Source: Cupriavidus consociatus
Lineage (GTDB): Bacteria; Pseudomonadota; Gammaproteobacteria; Burkholderiales; Burkholderiaceae
Length of the DNA: 64,000 nt
NCBI RefSeq assembly: GCF_017814975.1
Contig: NZ_JAGIQA010000001.1
Location: forward strand, 310,001-374,000
Reading direction: 5' to 3'
Both the position numbers and the translations under genes were made by a program. The notes beneath the pieces are model-generated. The model saw only the letters and a program-made list of their open reading frames with translations, searched no databases and was not told the origin of the DNA. This document shows positions 29,119 to 37,820 of the stretch, piece by piece. Within the stretch, counting starts at the first letter, position 1; every line of letters starts with the position of its first letter.

Positions 29119-29658
29119 ATGACCGACAAGCCTTTCCTCACCGACGTCAAGACCCTGCGCGAGCGCGCTCGCCAGCATATCGAAGAGGGTGCGGTGACCT
29201 CCGGTTACACGGCCGACCGCGAGGCCGTGCTGAAGCTGCTCAACGACGCGCTGGCGACCGAGATCGTCTGCGTGCTGCGCTATCGCCGCCACTATTTCAT
29301 GGCCCAGGGCCCGAACTCGAAGAGCGTCGCCGAAGAATTCCTGGCCCACTCCAATGAAGAGCAGGGCCATGCCGACCAGATCGCCGAACGCATCGTCCAG
29401 CTTGGCGGCGAGCCCGACTTCGCGCCGGACGGCCTCACCAGCCGCTCGCATGCCGAATATGTCCCGGGCAACAGCCTGACCGAGATGATCAGGGAAGACC
29501 TGGTGGCCGAGCGCATCGCGATCGACAGTTATCGCGAGATCATCAAGTTCCTGGGCGAGCGTGACCCGACTTCGCGCCGCATGATGGAAGAGATCCTGGC
29601 GGTGGAAGAGGAACACGCCGACGAGATGGCGGACCTGCTGGCGCGCCAGGGCGGCTGA
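29119..29658 (+). CDS. Ferritin-like protein (bacterioferritin/DPS-like)
   Basis: A 179-residue four-helix-bundle protein of the ferritin-like superfamily, probably storing or oxidising iron. The first helix has LNDALATEIVCVLRYRRHYF, the second EEFLAHSNEEQGHADQIAERI, the third LVAERIAIDSYREIIKFLGERDP and the fourth MMEEILAVEEEHADEMADLL; these supply the repeated E and ExxH ligands of a diiron centre. The ATG at 29119 follows CAGGAG. It is preceded by the clpB terminator and followed by a structured 3' region. A rubrerythrin-like role cannot be excluded. Confidence 0.9.
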   Translation: MTDKPFLTDVKTLRERARQHIEEGAVTSGYTADREAVLKLLNDALATEIVCVLRYRRHYFMAQGPNSKSVAEEFLAHSNEEQGHADQIAERIVQLGGEPDFAPDGLTSRSHAEYVPGNSLTEMIREDLVAERIAIDSYREIIKFLGERDPTSRRMMEEILAVEEEHADEMADLLARQGG

Positions 29659-29747
29659 AGCACTGCGCGGCGGCGATTTGCTGCGGGTTGTTCCCGACTT
29701 GACCGCGATCAAATCGGACCCCGCGGCGAGCCGATACCATTTGCCTT

Positions 29748-29844
29748 GTCATGGAGATGCGGGGGCGCTCTTCATGACTTGTCTACCCGTTTCCGGAATG
29801 GAAACTTCGCCCGCACCGGCTAGCCGGTGCGGGCGTTTTCTTTT
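29748..29844 (+). ncRNA. Candidate structured RNA: three hairpins ending in a terminator
   Basis: Three consecutive stems can be folded. Stem 1 pairs 29748-29757 with 29769-29778 (10 bp, one G-U) and extends inward to a GGGG tetraloop. Stem 2 pairs 29789-29794 with 29800-29805 perfectly. Stem 3 is the 12-bp terminator at 29809-29834 with T4CT4. No clear promoter pair precedes it, so it could be a separate small RNA or the 3' untranslated region of the ferritin-like gene. Apart from this, I see no gene in the 419-bp gap 29659-30077. Confidence 0.4.
29809..29844 (+). terminator. Strong terminator after the ferritin-like gene
   Basis: A perfect 12-bp GC-rich inverted repeat (29809-29820 with 29823-29834) is followed by TTTTCTTTT. 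The same stem sequence occurs in the terminator at 52191-52227. Confidence 0.88.
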
Positions 29845-29958
29845 ATGCGTGCCGCTTGCGCCACCTCATGCCACCTGGCGCCCCGCCGTCCCCTTATGTC
29901 GGCATGCCGATATTCCCGTCCGATCTTATGCAAAAAACAGTAAAGGATCGGCGAAACC

Positions 29959-29977
29959 ATTCGTTCCGTTCAGAAAG
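29959..29977 (+). promoter_or_regulatory. Sulfur-gene motif upstream of sbp
   Basis: This 19-bp stretch (ATTCGTTCCGTTCAGAAAG) matches 16 of 19 positions with 37707-37725 upstream of cysT. Both precede sulfate-uptake genes, so it may be a CysB-type binding site or a shared promoter element. This is inference from similarity of two sites. Confidence 0.5.
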
Positions 29978-30077
29978 CCCCCTCGGTAGTCTTGCCCCTG
30001 ACACAAGCCCGCCCCGGACAGCGGCAAAGCAACCAGAGGCGCATGGCGCCCATTCACGACAGACGGGAGCAACACGA

Positions 30078-31082
30078 ATGATCCGCAAACTGGCCATCGG
30101 CCTGGCAGTCCTGGGCGCCCTGGGCGCGGCGCAGGCCGCTTCGGCGACCAACCTGCTCAACGTTTCCTACGACCCGACGCGCGAACTGTACGTCGACGTC
30201 AACGCTGCCTTCGCCAAGGCCTGGAAGGCGCAGGGCGGCGATGCCGTGACCGTGCGCCAGTCGCATGGCGGATCCGGCAAGCAGGCCCGTTCGGTGATCG
30301 ACGGGCTGGACGCTGACGTGGTGACGCTGGCGCTGGGCTACGACGTCGACGCCATCGCCGAGAAGGGCCTGATCAAGCCGGACTGGCAAAAGCGCCTGCC
30401 GCACAACGCCGCGCCGTACACCTCGACCATCGTGTTCCTGGTGCGCAAGGGCAATCCCAAGGGCATCAAGGACTGGGGCGACCTGGTCAAGCCTGGCGTG
30501 CAGGTGATCACGCCGAACCCGAAAACCTCGGGCGGCGCGCGCTGGAATTACCTGGCCGCGTGGGGCTATGCGCTGCGCCAGCCGGGCGGCAATGAGACCA
30601 GGGCGCGCGAGTTCGTCGGCGAACTGCTCAAGCACGTGCCGGTGCTGGATTCCGGCGCGCGCGGCGCCACCACCACGTTCGTCGAGCGTGGCCTGGGCGA
30701 CGTGCTGCTGGCCTGGGAAAACGAAGCCATCCTGGCCATCAAGGAACTGGGTCCGGACAAGTTCGAGATCGTCGCGCCGTCGATCTCGATCCTGGCCGAG
30801 CCGCCGGTCGCCGTGGTCGACAAGGTGGTCGACAAGAAGGGCACGCGCAAGGCCGCCGAAGCCTACCTGCAGTTCCTGTACACCGATGAAGGCCAGGAGA
30901 TCGCCGCGAAGAACTACTACCGCCCGATTTCGCAGAAGGTGGCGGCCAAGTACGCGGCCAACTTCCCCAAGGTCAAGCTGTTCACCATCGATGAAGTGTT
31001 CGGCGGCTGGCAGAAGGCCCAGAAGACCCACTTCGCCGATGGCGGCTCGTTCGATCAGGTTTATCAACCCGGCAAGAAATAA
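30078..31082 (+). CDS. sbp: Periplasmic sulfate-binding protein
   Basis: A 334-residue binding protein that delivers sulfate (or thiosulfate) to the CysTWA importer. The signal peptide ends near residue 23 (AAQAASA). The mature protein shows [14 protein letters not shown], the [25 protein letters not shown] anion-binding region and [16 protein letters not shown], all typical of Sbp/CysP. The ATG at 30078 follows GGGAGC. It sits ahead of the sulfonate genes rather than next to cysT, which is 6.7 kb downstream on the same strand. Sbp versus CysP specificity is not certain. Confidence 0.94.
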   Translation: MIRKLAIGLAVLGALGAAQAASATNLLNVSYDPTRELYVDVNAAFAKAWKAQGGDAVTVRQSHGGSGKQARSVIDGLDADVVTLALGYDVDAIAEKGLIKPDWQKRLPHNAAPYTSTIVFLVRKGNPKGIKDWGDLVKPGVQVITPNPKTSGGARWNYLAAWGYALRQPGGNETRAREFVGELLKHVPVLDSGARGATTTFVERGLGDVLLAWENEAILAIKELGPDKFEIVAPSISILAEPPVAVVDKVVDKKGTRKAAEAYLQFLYTDEGQEIAAKNYYRPISQKVAAKYAANFPKVKLFTIDEVFGGWQKAQKTHFADGGSFDQVYQPGKK

Positions 31083-31156
31083 TCCATGAGGCCGGCGGGC
31101 CGGGCCGCGTGGGGCGGCCCGGCACCGAGCCGGCCCAACAGAAGAAGGAAGCCCCG

Positions 31157-31801
31157 ATGTCCATCCTGACGCTCTCCGGCAGCCCGTCGGTCCAGTCCCG
31201 CTCCGGCCTTGTGCTGGCGCACCTGCGCACCGCGCTGGAGGCTGCCGGCGAACGCACCCGCCACCTGGACCTGCGCGACCTGCCGGCGGGTCCGTTGCTG
31301 GCGGCACGCGTGGACGACGACGCCATTGCCGCCGCCACCCGCGCGGTGGCCGAGGCCCAGGTGGTGGTGCTGGCCACGCCGGTCTACAAGGCCGCCTACA
31401 GCGGCCTGCTCAAGGCCTTCCTGGACCTGCTGCCGCAAGCTGGCCTGCGCGACAAGATCGTGCTGCCGATCGCCACCGGCGGCAGCCTCGCCCATGCGCT
31501 GGCGATCGACTATGCGCTGCGCCCGGTGCTGGCCGCGCTGGGCTCGCGCCAGATCCTGCCCGGTATCTTCGCCGTGGACCAGCAGATCGAAACCTCCGCC
31601 TCCTCTGATTCCGGCGGCGTGCGCCAGGCGCGCTTCGACGCCGCGCTGTCCGCCCGCCTCGACGAAGGCCTGCTGCGCGTGCGCGACGCACTGGCCCATG
31701 CCCGCATCGAGGTCCCGCTCGACGCGCTCGACGTTGTGCCCGGCGCCTTCGTGCAGCGCGCCGCCGCTGCCGCCGTGGTGGCGCAGCGATGTACCGCGTG
31801 A
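31157..31801 (+). CDS. ssuE: NADPH-dependent FMN reductase for sulfonate use
   Basis: A 214-residue flavodoxin-like reductase that supplies FMNH2 to the monooxygenase SsuD. Visible features: ILTLSGSPSVQSRS at the N-terminus (phosphate loop for FMN), VVVLATPVYKAAYSGLLKAFLD near residue 72 and LPIATGGSLAHALAIDYALRPVL. The ATG at 31157 follows AAGGAAG. The gene lies 74 bp after sbp and 168 bp before ssuA; that second gap has an 8-bp GC-rich hairpin at 31821-31841 without a T tract. Confidence 0.92.
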   Translation: MSILTLSGSPSVQSRSGLVLAHLRTALEAAGERTRHLDLRDLPAGPLLAARVDDDAIAAATRAVAEAQVVVLATPVYKAAYSGLLKAFLDLLPQAGLRDKIVLPIATGGSLAHALAIDYALRPVLAALGSRQILPGIFAVDQQIETSASSDSGGVRQARFDAALSARLDEGLLRVRDALAHARIEVPLDALDVVPGAFVQRAAAAAVVAQRCTA

Positions 31802-31969
31802 TCTGAATTCCTGATGCATTGGCGCCGGCCAGCCCGGCGCCGCGGCAGCAACGCCGACAGCCATGCCACCGGCAACCCGGGCAGGCAGGGCGGCTTGTTG
31901 CCCGCGTTTCGACGCAGTCCGACTTCAGAACATACGCCGGCTCCCTGTGCCGGCCACGGAGGATATCGC

Positions 31970-33019
31970 ATGACCACCACCATCAAGCCGGCCGGCTCGC
32001 TGCGCCGCCGTTTGTATATCGCCGCGCTGGTCGCCGCCACTGGCCTGGCCTATGGCCTGCTGCCGGGCCGGGCCGAAGCGCAATCGAAGAACATCGACGC
32101 CAGGGTGCTGCGCATCGGCTACCAGAAGTACGGCACGCTGACGCTGCTGAAGGCGCGCGGCACGCTGGAAAAGCGGCTGGCGCCGCAAGGCATCACCGTC
32201 AAATGGACCGAATTCCCGGCCGGTCCGCAGCTGCTGGAAGGCCTCAATGTCGGCGCCGTCGACTTCGGCACCGTGGGCGAGGCCCCGCCGATCTTCGCGC
32301 AGGCCGCCGGCGCGCAGCTGGTCTATGTCGGCAACGAGCCGCCGGCGCCGACCGCCGAGGCCATCGTCGTGCCCAAGGGCTCGGCGCTGCGTTCGGTGGC
32401 CGAGCTGCGCGGCAAGCGGGTGGCCTTCAACAAGGGCTCGAACGTGCATTACCTGCTGGTGCGCCTGCTGGAGAAGGCCGGCCTGCAGTACGGCGATATC
32501 CAGCCGGTGTACCTGCCGCCCGCCGATGCGCGCGCCGCCTTCGAGCGCGGCTCGGTCGATGCCTGGGTGATCTGGGACCCGTTCCTTGCCGCCGCCGAGA
32601 AGCAACTGGGCGCGCGCGTGCTGGCCGATGGCCGTGGCGCCGATGGCAAGAACGTGGTCAGCAACCACCAGTTCTACCTGGCGTCGCGTCCCTACGCACA
32701 GGCGAAGCCCGAGATCGTGCGCCTGATCCTCGATGAACTTGCCACGCTGGGCACCTGGGCCGAAAAGAACCCGAAGGACGCCACCGCCGTGCTGACAGGC
32801 GAAGTCGGCCTGCCTGCCGACGTGCTGGAACTGGCTGTCTCGCGCTTCTCTTACGGCGCGCGCCCGGTCAGCGCCGGCGTGCTGGCTGAACAGCAGCGCA
32901 TCGCCGATGCCTTCCACGCGCTCAAGCTGATCCCCAGGCCGGTCAAGGTGGCCGATGCGCGCTGGGACGTGCCGCAACAGCAGGCCGCAACGGCAGGCGC
33001 TGCGCTGACGCAGCGCTGA
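31970..33019 (+). CDS. ssuA: Aliphatic sulfonate-binding protein
   Basis: A 349-residue periplasmic receptor for alkanesulfonates. A signal peptide with Arg-rich n-region and hydrophobic core ends near residue 38 (GRAEAQS). The mature part begins VLRIGYQKYGTLTLLKARGTLEKRL and includes WTEFPAGPQLLEGLNVGAVDFGTVGEAPPIFAQAAG, the usual SsuA ligand region. The ATG at 31970 follows ACGGAGG. Together with ssuD, ssuC and ssuB downstream it forms a complete sulfonate uptake and desulfonation system. Confidence 0.94.
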   Translation: MTTTIKPAGSLRRRLYIAALVAATGLAYGLLPGRAEAQSKNIDARVLRIGYQKYGTLTLLKARGTLEKRLAPQGITVKWTEFPAGPQLLEGLNVGAVDFGTVGEAPPIFAQAAGAQLVYVGNEPPAPTAEAIVVPKGSALRSVAELRGKRVAFNKGSNVHYLLVRLLEKAGLQYGDIQPVYLPPADARAAFERGSVDAWVIWDPFLAAAEKQLGARVLADGRGADGKNVVSNHQFYLASRPYAQAKPEIVRLILDELATLGTWAEKNPKDATAVLTGEVGLPADVLELAVSRFSYGARPVSAGVLAEQQRIADAFHALKLIPRPVKVADARWDVPQQQAATAGAALTQR

Positions 33020-33069
33020 TGCAGCGCTGATGCGCCGCCAAGGCATCGCACAACAACAAGGACCACGAC

Positions 33070-34242
33070 ATGCACGTATTCTGGTTTATCCCGACCCACG
33101 GCGACAGCCGCTACCTCGGCACCTCAGAGGGTGCGCGCGAAGTCAGTTTCGACTACATGAAGCAGGTCGCCGTGGCCGCCGACACGCTCGGCTACGAGGG
33201 GGTGCTGATCCCCACCGGCCGTTCGTGCGAAGACCCGTGGGTGGCGGCGTCGGCGCTGTCGGCCGTGACGCAGCGCCTGAAATTCCTGGTCGCGGTGCGC
33301 CCGGGCCTGATGGCGCCGACGCTGGCCGCGCGGATGGCGGCAACCTTCGACCGGCTCTCCAATGGCCGGCTGCTGATCAACCTCGTCACCGGCGGCGATT
33401 CCGCCGAGCTGGAGGGCGACGGCCTGTTCCTCGACCACGGCGAGCGCTACGAGGCCTCGGCCGAATTCCTGCGCATCTGGCGCGACGTGCTGGCGGCCAG
33501 CCATGACAGCGGCCAGATCGACTACCAGGGCAAGCACCTTGGCGTGAAGGGCGCGCGCGTCCTCTATCCGCCGCTGCAGCAGCCGCATCCACCGGTGTAC
33601 TTCGGCGGCTCGTCGGCGCCGGCGCATGCGCTGGCGGGCGAGCAGGTCGATACCTACCTGACTTGGGGCGAGCCGCCGGCCGACGTGGCGCGGAAGCTGG
33701 ACGATGTTCGCCGTCACGCCGCGAAGCACGGCCGCACGGTGAGGTTCGGCATCCGCCTGCACGTGATCGTGCGCGAGACCGATGCCGCCGCGTGGGCCGC
33801 CGCCGAAGACCTGATCAGCCGCCTCGACGACGCGACCGTGGCGCGCGCGCAGGCCGTGTTCGCCAGGATGGATTCGGAAGGGCAGCGCCGCATGGCCGCA
33901 CTGCATGCCGGCGCTGGCCGCCGCTCGCGCCGCACGCGCGAGGCGCTGGAAATCAGTCCCAACCTGTGGGCCGGCGTCGGCCTGGTGCGCGGCGGCGCGG
34001 GCACTGCGCTGGTGGGGGATCCGCACACCGTTGCCGAGCGCATGCGCGAGTACGCAGAACTCGGCATCGACACTTTCGTGCTGTCCGGCTACCCGCACCT
34101 GGAAGAAGCCTACCGCTTTGCCGAACTGGTGTTCCCGCTGCTGCCGCGCTCGGTGCGAGAGAAGCTGCCGGGCAAGGTGCTGTCGGGCCCGTTCGGCGAA
34201 GTCATGGCGACGGGCCTCGTGCCGCGCGCCGCGCAAAGCTGA
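33070..34242 (+). CDS. ssuD: FMNH2-dependent alkanesulfonate monooxygenase
   Basis: A 390-residue TIM-barrel enzyme of the bacterial luciferase family. It uses FMNH2 and oxygen to split C-S bonds of alkanesulfonates, giving sulfite and an aldehyde. The N-terminus [17 protein letters not shown] is characteristic of SsuD. Further conserved parts include [36 protein letters not shown], and the active-site mobile-loop region with the Arg-rich [25 protein letters not shown]2 should come from the SsuE encoded upstream. The length and order (E-A-D-C-B) match the E. coli operon. Confidence 0.96.
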   Translation: MHVFWFIPTHGDSRYLGTSEGAREVSFDYMKQVAVAADTLGYEGVLIPTGRSCEDPWVAASALSAVTQRLKFLVAVRPGLMAPTLAARMAATFDRLSNGRLLINLVTGGDSAELEGDGLFLDHGERYEASAEFLRIWRDVLAASHDSGQIDYQGKHLGVKGARVLYPPLQQPHPPVYFGGSSAPAHALAGEQVDTYLTWGEPPADVARKLDDVRRHAAKHGRTVRFGIRLHVIVRETDAAAWAAAEDLISRLDDATVARAQAVFARMDSEGQRRMAALHAGAGRRSRRTREALEISPNLWAGVGLVRGGAGTALVGDPHTVAERMREYAELGIDTFVLSGYPHLEEAYRFAELVFPLLPRSVREKLPGKVLSGPFGEVMATGLVPRAAQS

Positions 34243-34253
34243 GGGAGGGCGGC

Positions 34254-35057
34254 ATGAGCGCTCCGCATCTCCCGCCGCCGCGCCGGCATTGCGCCGCGCT
34301 GGCGCGCGCCGTGGCACCGTGGATCGTGCCCGCGCTGCTGATCGTGGCGTGGCAGGCGGCTTCGCAGAACGGCTGGCTGTCGAACCGCGTGCTGCCGGCC
34401 CCGCTGGCCGTGTTGCAGGCCGCCTGGGAGCTGGCCGGTTCGGGCGAGTTGTGGAAGCACGTGGGCGTCAGCACCTGGCGCGCGCTGGCCGGGTTTGCCA
34501 TCGGCGGCGGACTGGGCCTGCTGCTGGGGCTGCTCACCGGCACGTTCCGCAGCGCGGCCACGCTGCTCGACAGCACGCTGCAGATGGTGCGCAACATCCC
34601 GCCGCTGGCGCTGATTCCGCTGGTGATCCTGTGGTTCGGCATCGACGAATCCGCCAAGCTGTTCCTGGTGGCGCTGGGGGTGTTTTTCCCGGTGTACCTG
34701 AACACGTATCACGGCATCCGCTCGGTCGACAACGGCCTGGTGGAAATGGCGCGCAGCTACGGGCTCTCTGGCTGGCAGCTGTACCGTGAAGTGATCCTGC
34801 CCGGCGCATTGCCCGGGATCCTGGTGGGCGTGCGTTTTTCGCTCGGGCTGATGTGGGTGATCCTGATCGTCGCGGAGACCATCTCCGCGCAATCCGGCAT
34901 TGGCTACATGACCATGAACGCGCGCGAATTCCTGCAAACCGACGTGGTGCTGGTGGGCATCCTGCTCTATGCGCTGCTGGGCAAGCTGGCCGACCTGCTG
35001 TCGCGCGGTCTGGAGCGCTACTGGCTGCGCTGGCACCCGGGCTACGCGGCCGCCTGA
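34254..35057 (+). CDS. ssuC: Sulfonate ABC transporter permease
   Basis: A 267-residue inner-membrane protein with about six hydrophobic segments. It has the SsuC/TauC-type NIPPLALIPLVILWFGIDESAKLFLVALGVFFP region and the EAA loop EMARSYGLSGWQLYREVILPGALPGILVG, which docks on the ATPase. The ATG at 34254 follows GAGGGAGGG, 11 bp after ssuD. It works with SsuB and SsuA. Confidence 0.95.
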   Translation: MSAPHLPPPRRHCAALARAVAPWIVPALLIVAWQAASQNGWLSNRVLPAPLAVLQAAWELAGSGELWKHVGVSTWRALAGFAIGGGLGLLLGLLTGTFRSAATLLDSTLQMVRNIPPLALIPLVILWFGIDESAKLFLVALGVFFPVYLNTYHGIRSVDNGLVEMARSYGLSGWQLYREVILPGALPGILVGVRFSLGLMWVILIVAETISAQSGIGYMTMNAREFLQTDVVLVGILLYALLGKLADLLSRGLERYWLRWHPGYAAA

Positions 35058-35093
35058 ACCACGCAATGCCGCGCGTTCGGCAAGGAGATCGAC

Positions 35094-36032
35094 ATGCAGA
35101 TGTATCCGGTGGAACAGGCCGCGCTGGCCGAACTGGAAGCGGGCCTGGCGCGCCGCGAGACAGTCAGATACGAGGCGGCACCGCACCGCACTGGCGGCGT
35201 CGCGTTGCGCTTGCGCCAGGTGGTCAAGCGCTATGACGGCCGCGAGGTGCTGCACGATGTGGCGCTCGACGTGGCGCCGGGAGAGTTTGTCGCCATCGTC
35301 GGGCGCAGCGGCTGCGGCAAGAGCACGCTGCTGCGGCTGGTGGCGGGGCTGGAAGGCGCCGACGGCGGCAGCATTGCCATCGACGGCGACACGCAGGCGC
35401 AGGGCAAGTGCAGCCGCATGCGCGGCGCCGACGTGCGTGTGATGTTCCAGGACGCGCGCCTGCTGCCGTGGAAGCGTGTGCTGGACAACGTGGCGCTGGG
35501 CCTGCCGCGCGCACGCCGCGGCGAAGCGGCCGGGGTGCTGGCGCAGGTGGGCCTGGCCGATCGCGCGCAGGCGTGGCCCGCCCGGTTGTCCGGCGGGCAG
35601 CGTCAGCGCGTGGCGCTGGCCCGTGCGCTGGTGCATCAACCGCAGCTGTTGCTGCTCGATGAACCGCTCGGCGCGCTCGACGCCCTGACGCGCATCGAGA
35701 TGCAGGGATTGATCGAAGGCCTGTGGCGGCGGCTTGGCTTCACGGCGCTGCTGGTGACGCATGACGTCTCCGAGGCCGTGGCACTGGCCGACCGCATCGT
35801 GCTGATCGAGGATGGCCACATCGCCATGGACGAGCGCGTGGCGCTGGCGCGGCCGCGCGAACGCGGCGCCGCCGGCTTCGCGCAACTGGAAGCAAAGGTG
35901 CTGCAGCGGGTGATGCGGCAAGCGTCGGCGCCTTCTTCGCCCCGCGATGCGTGCACAAAGCGCCGTGCGCAGCGCATCGGCGACGGCGTACGCATCGACA
36001 GGCCGGAATCTTGGTTCGCCGCCGCCCGCTGA
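35094..36032 (+). CDS. ssuB: Sulfonate ABC transporter ATP-binding protein
   Basis: A 312-residue ATPase for the SsuC channel. It begins with about 45 residues ahead of the domain and ends with a basic 40-residue extension. Motifs: Walker [14 protein letters not shown] near residue 73, Q-loop [14 protein letters not shown], signature [17 protein letters not shown] and Walker [17 protein letters not shown], with the H-loop [11 protein letters not shown]. The PWKRV after the Q-loop is typical of the nitrate/sulfonate/taurine group. The ATG follows AAGGAG. It is longer than E. coli SsuB (255 residues). Confidence 0.95.
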   Translation: MQMYPVEQAALAELEAGLARRETVRYEAAPHRTGGVALRLRQVVKRYDGREVLHDVALDVAPGEFVAIVGRSGCGKSTLLRLVAGLEGADGGSIAIDGDTQAQGKCSRMRGADVRVMFQDARLLPWKRVLDNVALGLPRARRGEAAGVLAQVGLADRAQAWPARLSGGQRQRVALARALVHQPQLLLLDEPLGALDALTRIEMQGLIEGLWRRLGFTALLVTHDVSEAVALADRIVLIEDGHIAMDERVALARPRERGAAGFAQLEAKVLQRVMRQASAPSSPRDACTKRRAQRIGDGVRIDRPESWFAAAR

Positions 36033-36136
36033 ACTCCTATCATGAGCAGGCAGGCGCGCGCTGTGACAGCGCGCCGTTGCCTTCCACAACCCGACCATGG
36101 GACCCGACGCGGTCCGGTCAACCGAAGGAAACCGCC

Positions 36137-37000
36137 ATGCCAGGCGTGCATGAACCCGCCAGCGCAGCCAATCCGCTGCAACGCTACCTGGAATCGCTGC
36201 CGCGCCAGCCGCTGGCCGACCGGCAACTGTGGCGCGACGCGCGCGGGCAGGTGCAGGGACAGTTCTTCAATTGCTCGCTGACCAGTGCCTTCGAGCCCCT
36301 GGTGACGCTGGCCGACCGCCAGGTCGTGGCGCACGAAGGCTCCATCCATACCTATGCCGACGATGGCGTGGGCCTGGCGGCGTGGAAGCTGTTCGCGATG
36401 GCCGCCGACGACACCACGCTGGTGTCGCTGGACCGCCTGTCGCGGCTGCTGCACGCGATCAATTACTTTGCCGCCGACGGCGCGCACAAGCTGGTGCTGA
36501 ACGTGCACAACCGGCTGCTGGCCGCGGTCGCCGACGACCACGGCGCCGCGTTCCGGCGCGCACTGCAGTCGCTGGAGTTGCCGCTGGAGCGCTTCGTGAT
36601 CCAGGTGCCGGCCAGCGCCAACGATGACCTGCCGCTGCTGCTGCACGTGGTCGGCAATTACCGCCGCAATGGCTTCGCGGTCAGCCTGCAAGCGTCGGAC
36701 CCGGCCGAGGCGGGCGCGCTGATGGCGCATGCGTTGCCGGACTGGCTCAAGCTCGACATGCGCCGCACCTGGACCGATCGCCAGCTGTCGGGGCTGCGCG
36801 CCAGCGCCGCCAATGCCGGCGTCACGCTGATCGGGCGGCGGCTGCAGAACGCCGAAAGCGTGGAGCGGCTGCAGGCGGCAGGCATCGGCCTGGGGCAGGG
36901 CGCTTTCGCCGGCGCGGTGGTCAGCACGGCCGCGCTGCGGGCACAAGCGGCGGCCACGGGCGCGCCAGCGGCACACGAACTCAGCAAGGAGCCGGTATGA
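36137..37000 (+). CDS. Degenerate EAL-domain protein in the sulfonate operon
   Basis: A 287-residue protein whose fold follows an EAL (cyclic-di-GMP phosphodiesterase) domain from about residue 45 to 265, but with most catalytic residues lost. The EAL motif position reads EGS (67-69), the second-strand Asn remains (LNVHN, 122), the acidic ES-type motif reads QVPAS, the DDFG position reads LQASD, the Lys-Asp pair survives (LKLD, 204-207), and EGVE is replaced by GRRLQ. The closing GQGAFAGAVV matches the QGY..G end. It should bind or signal rather than cleave. The ATG follows GAAGGAAACC; the next gene overlaps as ATGA. Confidence 0.8.
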   Translation: MPGVHEPASAANPLQRYLESLPRQPLADRQLWRDARGQVQGQFFNCSLTSAFEPLVTLADRQVVAHEGSIHTYADDGVGLAAWKLFAMAADDTTLVSLDRLSRLLHAINYFAADGAHKLVLNVHNRLLAAVADDHGAAFRRALQSLELPLERFVIQVPASANDDLPLLLHVVGNYRRNGFAVSLQASDPAEAGALMAHALPDWLKLDMRRTWTDRQLSGLRASAANAGVTLIGRRLQNAESVERLQAAGIGLGQGAFAGAVVSTAALRAQAAATGAPAAHELSKEPV

Positions 37001-37683
37001 CGCAAGTGATCGGATCATCGGCAGGGCCACTGCCGGCGGCGCACGGCGCGCGCCTGGAAATCCCGCGGCACCTGCAGGTGCTGACCCTGCCGGGCCTGCA
37101 TGGCAGCGGCCCGGGGCACTGGCAGAGCCGCTGGGAGCAGCGCTTCCCGGACTGGCAGCGCGTCGAGCAGCATGACTGGTCGCGCCCGAGCCTGCCGCTG
37201 TGGGCCGAGCGCGTTTCGGAAGGCGTGATGCGGGCGCAGCGCGTGGCCTCGCGTGGCGCGCTGCTGGTGGCGCACAGCTTCGGCTGCCTGGCGGCACTGC
37301 GGCAGGCGTCACTGGACCCGGCCGGCATCGCCGGCGCGCTGCTGGTGGCGCCGGCTGACCCCGACAAATTTGGCGTGGCCAGCCTGCTGCCGACCTACCG
37401 CCTGCCGTTCCCGACCATCCTGGTGGCCAGCCGCAACGATCCATGGATGCCGCAGCGCACCGCCTTCAGCTGGGGCACGCTGTGGGGCAGCGAACTGGTC
37501 GATGCCGGTAACCTGGCGCATATCAATGCCGATTCCGGCCTGGGCGACTGGGCTGATGGCCTGGCCCTGCTGGGCACGCTGGTGCAACGCATCGCGGATG
37601 CAAGTGAAGCGGGTGTCACTGAAGTGGCGTCCACGCCATGGGAAGCCGGCCTGGAAGTGTCTCCCGGGGCTCCATATATCTAA
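36997..37683 (+). CDS. RBBP9/YdeN-family alpha/beta hydrolase
   Basis: A 228-residue serine-hydrolase-fold protein of the RBBP9 (YdeN) family. The N-terminal signature is LPGLHGSGPGHWQSRWEQRFPDWQRVEQHDW. The nucleophile Ser lies in VAHSFGCLAAL, the acid is probably in ASRNDPWMP and the catalytic His in AHINADSGLGDW. It overlaps the EAL gene by 4 bp, so the two are coupled. RBBP9-family functions are poorly defined in bacteria. Position between ssuB and the cysT promoter suggests a role tied to sulfur supply, but this is guesswork. Confidence 0.88.
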   Translation: MTQVIGSSAGPLPAAHGARLEIPRHLQVLTLPGLHGSGPGHWQSRWEQRFPDWQRVEQHDWSRPSLPLWAERVSEGVMRAQRVASRGALLVAHSFGCLAALRQASLDPAGIAGALLVAPADPDKFGVASLLPTYRLPFPTILVASRNDPWMPQRTAFSWGTLWGSELVDAGNLAHINADSGLGDWADGLALLGTLVQRIADASEAGVTEVASTPWEAGLEVSPGAPYI

Positions 37684-37706
37684 ACCGTCTAAGAAAATTC
37701 AGAAAG

Positions 37707-37725
37707 ATTCGTTCTGTTTATAAAG
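37707..37725 (+). promoter_or_regulatory. cysT promoter region and shared sulfur-gene motif
   Basis: The stretch ATTCGTTCTGTTTATAAAG matches the motif upstream of sbp at 16 of 19 positions. It contains TATAAA (37719-37724), a likely -10 box, with no good -35 box, as expected for a promoter that needs an activator such as CysB. Transcription would start near 37731. Confidence 0.55.
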
Positions 37726-37739
37726 GCGGATCTGCAAAA

Positions 37740-37819
37740 TCTGTCTCGTAAGCCGGTGCAATATGCGCCGGCGTCACAAGGAGCCGGCGTCCGAAGCCGG
37801 CCTCCACAAACGAGACGGA
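37740..37819 (+). promoter_or_regulatory. Candidate structured 5' leader (riboswitch-like) of cysT
   Basis: The leader can form a three-way junction. P1 pairs 37740-37749 with 37810-37819 (10 bp, one G-U). P2 pairs 37752-37759 with 37765-37772 (8 bp, loop AATAT). P3 pairs 37780-37788 with 37796-37805 (9 bp with one bulged C). The 3' strand of P1 contains GAGACGG, the only plausible ribosome-binding site for the cysT start at 37821, so P1 would hide it. No known riboswitch class was recognised. Confidence 0.5.
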
Positions 37820-37820
37820 C

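Noticed and set aside
31821..31841. Perfect 8-bp GC-rich hairpin in the ssuE-ssuA gap as a terminator
   Set aside because: There is no T tract after it, and the operon should continue into ssuA.
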